Source of the DNA: Saturnia japonica
Taxonomy: Eukaryota > Arthropoda > Insecta > Lepidoptera > Saturniidae
Assembly (NCBI GenBank): GCA_033032175.1
Contig: CM065321.1
Location: 15,646,501-15,710,500, forward strand
DNA length: 64,000 nucleotides
Direction of reading: 5' to 3'
The position numbers and the translations under genes were made by a program. Positions within the stretch are counted from its first letter, which is position 1, and the number at the start of each line of letters is the position of its first letter. Of this stretch, positions 60,001-64,000 are shown one piece after another. Below the pieces are notes generated by a model. The model was not told the origin of the DNA. It did no database searches and worked only from the letters and a program-made list of their open reading frames with translations.

Positions 60001-60628
60001 GATACTACGCCTGCGACCTTATACTGCTTAAAATTAGAAGTGGGCAATCGAATTACGATTATAAATGATTGTTCATAATCAAGCCCTTTACATATACTCA
60101 GATGTAGGCGATTATGAATTATGACAGAGTTGAGATATGTACTTATTAAAAATGTAGAGAGGCAAGCTAAAAAAAGGTCGTTCGGTAGTAATAATTACTA
60201 ATCCTATCAAATTAGTATCCTAACATTAATTAGCATTATCGAGATATCTCGAGTCATCTTCGTAATCGAATGATTACATTTGTATATTTCATAATCGCCC
60301 ACCGCTACTTAAAATTTTAAACCTTATTTGTATACAGGGCGGCGCAACATGTGCGTCGAGGCATACATTTTATTAATTACCATAAGAAAAATAAACGAAT
60401 ACTATAATTAAAATAATACTAATTAATACTAGGCTAGTACCACCTAACAAAATAAATGTTATATGGATAAACCTGAAATAAAGTTTTATTATTATTAGTT
60501 GCTACACTTAAAACGCATTTTTTTCTGACGGTACATAACCAGTTTCTCAATAATTAGACTGATGGTCGGTCAAACTCACATACGGCGATTAAATACCAAA
60601 TTATGCATTGCTTGTACTATGTAGTAAA

Positions 60629-60960
60629 CTAGCAGTGCCCGCGGCTCCGCTCGCGTGAACTACAGAATGTCATGGGTTGAGCAGACGTGCGAATCATACT
60701 GTCCATTAAACACACAAAAATGCTTATTTTTGGTGTTCCTTAGAAGACAGAGATATGCTATTGATAACTTTTTTGTAATTCTTTTTAAGGTCTAAAATTA
60801 AGTAGTACGTTATTTTGATATAACTCTTATTGTTTAATCAGCGTAAGTCCAAAAATCATATTTTTCCGTATAGATTCACCATTACCGTCATTACTTATTT
60901 CGTATGTTAACTTCATTTAACAAAATATATCCTATAAACTAGCCTGATGACATATTTAAA
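60629..60960 (-). mobile_element. Helitron 3' portion (family H2)
   Basis: Minus-strand copy whose CTAG end lies at 60629-60632, followed by 'cagtgcccgcggctccgctc' on the plus strand. Similarity to H2 fades at about 60960. Confidence 0.6.
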
Positions 60961-62573
60961 AAACTTGAGTATAACTTTGAGTTTTATAATATGTTTAGAT
61001 AATAATAATATATTGTTGTCTGTCTCAGTCCGCTGATTCTTTCCACGTTTATAATGTATACATGTATGTTGAAGAAATTAAAAAAGAAATCCATTAATAG
61101 AAACTTATACAGAGCCGGTAAAAAAAATTAACGCCATTGATAAACATTTCTTGTTTAAATCAATTAATAAATAATCTTTTCCACGTGTAACCTAGTCAAC
61201 TTTAGAAATTAATAGCCAGTGATGAAGGTCAGAAGCAAAGTTCTTGCGTAAGACTTGTTACTCAGACGTCGCATAGCACCCCATCTCACAAGTGCCCGAA
61301 CGTGACGCAGTACCCTTAGCGTCTGTGTATTTTAATAACACATCTACTAATTGAACATTGATTAATATTGAACAACTACATACAAGGCATCAATATGGCT
61401 TCATTCGTTATAGAAGCTTTCTACAATATGGGACCTCGTGAATCAATTGAATATCTTAATTTAGTCCAAACATCTCGTATTCAACAAAACAAATAAAACT
61501 TTATCAAAACTGTAAATGTCGATATCCTTTAAGTTTGCACAAATAAAACCTAAGTCAGAGTTAAACCTAAGAGTTCTATTACTATCTACTGCCAACATGA
61601 AACTATTGGTTTTAAAATCATTATTAGGATCATTTATAAAATAAATTACGCGGGTATATACTTCTAACTCTTTTTTTGATGTTCTGTCGTTACTTAATGA
61701 CATCCATACTAATATTGTAAATACGAAAGTAACTCTGTCTGTCTGTTACGTTTTCACGCTTAAACCGCTGAACCAATTTTGATGAATTTTGGTATAGAGA
61801 TAGATCGGACCTTGGGAAAGGACATAGGGTACTTTTTCTAGTCAAAATAGAACTTTAAGGATAAGAAATAGGAGATAAAATATGTAACAATGAAATATCA
61901 GCTTCCATGACAACCGGTTTGTTGATTTATTGACATTGTTATACTTAATAAGAAATGTATTATATTTCTAATAATTACCTATGAAATGATAGCCCAGTAT
62001 TCTCTTTAAGATTGGCTGAAGTGTTTTTAAACTGTTTAACGACGCGGTACCGCATAATAAATGTTTTATTTTATGACGCTGTCAAACCGCGGCTCGCGTG
62101 AGTTTATATATTCTAAGCGATATACCTATTGTAAATTATCTGGATTATACAGTTTTGCTACAAATTAATTATTTCATTGTGTTATTCCGCATGTGATAAA
62201 AATAAAACTTGGGTGAAAGTTTGTATGAAGAACCCGTTCATATTTATGCTTATGGTAAGAAAGGAATAAAAGGGGTTTCACGTTTTTCAAAAAACCTTCT
62301 CGTAGGCCGTTACAATAAGGTATGATTTTAATTATTTTTGAAGTTTTATTGGGACGGTTAATGTGTTGGATTCATATTGGCATATAATGTTAATACGAAT
62401 ACCTTACAAACAGTAATAATAGCCCATCTATGAATTTCCTTTGGTTTGTCGTGTTCCGAAATCAGCCGGTGCATATGCTGTAATATAGCGGGGCGGTAAG
62501 GATTGCAACCACAATACACATAGTGATAAACACATCTATGGTTTTTTTTTTGTATTATATAAAAATATAGCTA
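60961..62573. other. AT-rich non-coding stretch
   Basis: Only the H5 piece at 61704-61862 was recognised. The 80-codon minus-strand frame at 61461-61703 overlaps its edge and shows no family features. Confidence 0.45.
61704..61862 (+). repeat. H5 element 5' portion
   Basis: 'ccatactaatattgtaaata', then 'tctgtctgtctgttacgttt', 'ttaaaccgctgaaccaattt' and 'gacatagggtactttttcta'. The 3' end is not found. Confidence 0.5.
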
Positions 62574-63354
62574 TCTATATTAATAAATCGGTAGTCCGGT
62601 CTGTACTTTTAAATTTTTTCCATAATTTCCCGATCCGCATATTATATGAACGATACTGATCACAAATATGCCATAAATTTTTTTTGTTCTTTTTGTTCGT
62701 TTTAACTTAACTGTCGGATTTAACTCAAAAAGGGCTTGACCGATTCTTATAAAATTTTGTACACGGAATGCATATATCATCGGTCAGTTGATAGGGTGTA
62801 AGAAATTTCAATGTTACTTTTAGATAACGTAAAAAAAAATTCAAAGAGTATAAGTACAAGTATAAGTTATTCCATGAAATAAGTAATGAGAATTTTCAAC
62901 AACACTTTTGGGAATCGTAAAAAAAATATTTTTTATTTTTTTATTTCGTTAATTCTTAACCGATTTTGATGAAATTTTATAAACGGGAAGTCTAATTATT
63001 TACATAATTAATTGGCTATAAGAACTGTCAATATTACTTCTAGAATATAAAAAAAGTAATTCAAAATTTTAATTTTCATCAATTCTCAACCGATTCTGAT
63101 TAAATTTTGTAGACGGAAAACATACATCATACTATAATTGAGAGGCTATAAGAATTGTTAATAATGCATTAGAAATTGTACATTAGAATAATAGTTTTCA
63201 ACCGATTTTGATGAAAATTGTACACGGGAAATACATGCCACTCCTCAATTGATACGGCATATGAATTGTCAACAATATGAGTAAAAATATAGGGATTTGA
63301 ATAATTATTGCGTAGTAACAACAAACGCGTGCGGAGCCGCGGGCACACCGCTAG
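62574..63354 (+). mobile_element. complete non-autonomous Helitron (family H4)
   Basis: A 781-bp element with Helitron hallmarks: 5' A|TCTATATTAATAAATC at 62574, 3' ...GGGCACACCGCTAG|T ending at 63354, insertion between A and T, no target duplication and no TIR. A GC-rich palindrome, GCGGAGCCGC (63331-63340), lies just before the CTAG end, as expected for the 3' hairpin. Internally it has three diverged copies of a roughly 110-base block around 'aaccgattttgatgaaatttt' (62950-63050, 63080-63150, 63195-63260). No coding capacity. Confidence 0.85.
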
Positions 63355-64000
63355 TTTTGTATATAGATTCGTCATACGCCAACATAATTGCATTAAAAAA
63401 CTGCGTAGTTAAGCTATACATACAAACTATAAATAATGCTTCCAATTATACAGTAAGAATACAAAAAAGGAGATTAATATGTAAGCCTTTATATATGTAG
63501 TTTTTGTTATTACAAAGAAATGAATATATATTTTCAGTTGTAGTGCCGTGCAACCATAACACGGGATAATACGTGACTGAGAGAATGTCTGGAAATTACC
63601 TAACTTTTATATTGCCAAAATAGAGTGCGGTTAACGCATCTACACTTATAAAACACCATAGATTTATCATCCATATCTATCAACCTCGTTTACCGTACGT
63701 TGGTTCTTGAGCATCTGATCGCTTGTGTTTCTTTTATTTTTATATTATAGTTATTAAATATCGTTTCGTTCGACGTTCGCCTAACAGGGTTCTCGAAATA
63801 AGGCCATACGGTTGACGGGAAAGGAGGCTGCGGTGATCGTATCCGCCGAGCACGCTTCCGCCGTTCGTATTACGTTTTTTTTAACCCATGTTTCCGTTCT
63901 CATGACCCGGCAGGATGCGATCGTTTTTGAGTATGTATAATATTAAATTTGCTTTAATAACAATTATTAATAAATCTCTGATCAATAAATACATAATTTT
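63355..64000. other. window end, no gene
   Basis: A GC-moderate block at 63770-63880 ('gggaaaggaggctgcggtga') is the only thing that stands out. Confidence 0.45.

Overview
This is a eukaryotic, AT-rich, repeat-laden window that looks like a butterfly or moth (Lepidoptera) chromosome. The call rests on the repeat content: tRNA-headed SINEs, very many short non-autonomous Helitrons with A|TC...CTAG|T ends, RTE- and CR1/Jockey-like LINE scraps and mariner-type elements of kinds common in Lepidoptera. No bacterial, viral or organellar gene organisation is seen.

One host gene is certain. It is the last coding exon of a MEX3-family RNA-binding E3 ligase at 45600-46501 (+), with the rest of KH1, a whole KH2 and a C-terminal RING. 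A GC-rich 3' UTR with an 11-bp minisatellite and AATAAA signals near 47.70 kb follow. The exon opens inside KH1 behind a phase-1 acceptor, and no matching upstream KH1 exon was recognised in the preceding 45.6 kb. Most of the left part of the window is therefore probably intron or intergenic DNA. A second possible host piece is an orphan 34-codon exon at 10759-10860 (+) with a good donor site, of unknown identity.

The rest is a layered transposon landscape. 0-9 kb: SINE, LINE-tail and Helitron copies plus a DD41D (rosa-type) mariner with both TIRs and TA duplications. 9-32 kb: a MITE family with a GC-rich internal hairpin (one copy hosting a SINE), a CR1/Jockey-like reverse-transcriptase tail, and many SINE and Helitron copies. 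33-45 kb: sparse repeats, a decayed DD34D mariner nested in an older repeat, and a GC-rich island near 39.8 kb. 48-64 kb: RTE LINE scraps (one with a twin-priming type inversion), a long-TIR DNA transposon carrying the C-terminal part of a cysteine-rich protein, a 5 x 175-bp tandem array combining a tRNA-like unit with a Helitron 5' end, a PIF1-like helicase relic of an autonomous Helitron, and a 781-bp complete non-autonomous Helitron.

The pieces do not form a pathway. The value lies in one regulatory gene (MEX3) embedded in a dense, partly nested mobile-element record, in which several insertions allow the original target sequence to be inferred. Identities come from reading motifs by eye; no database search was run.
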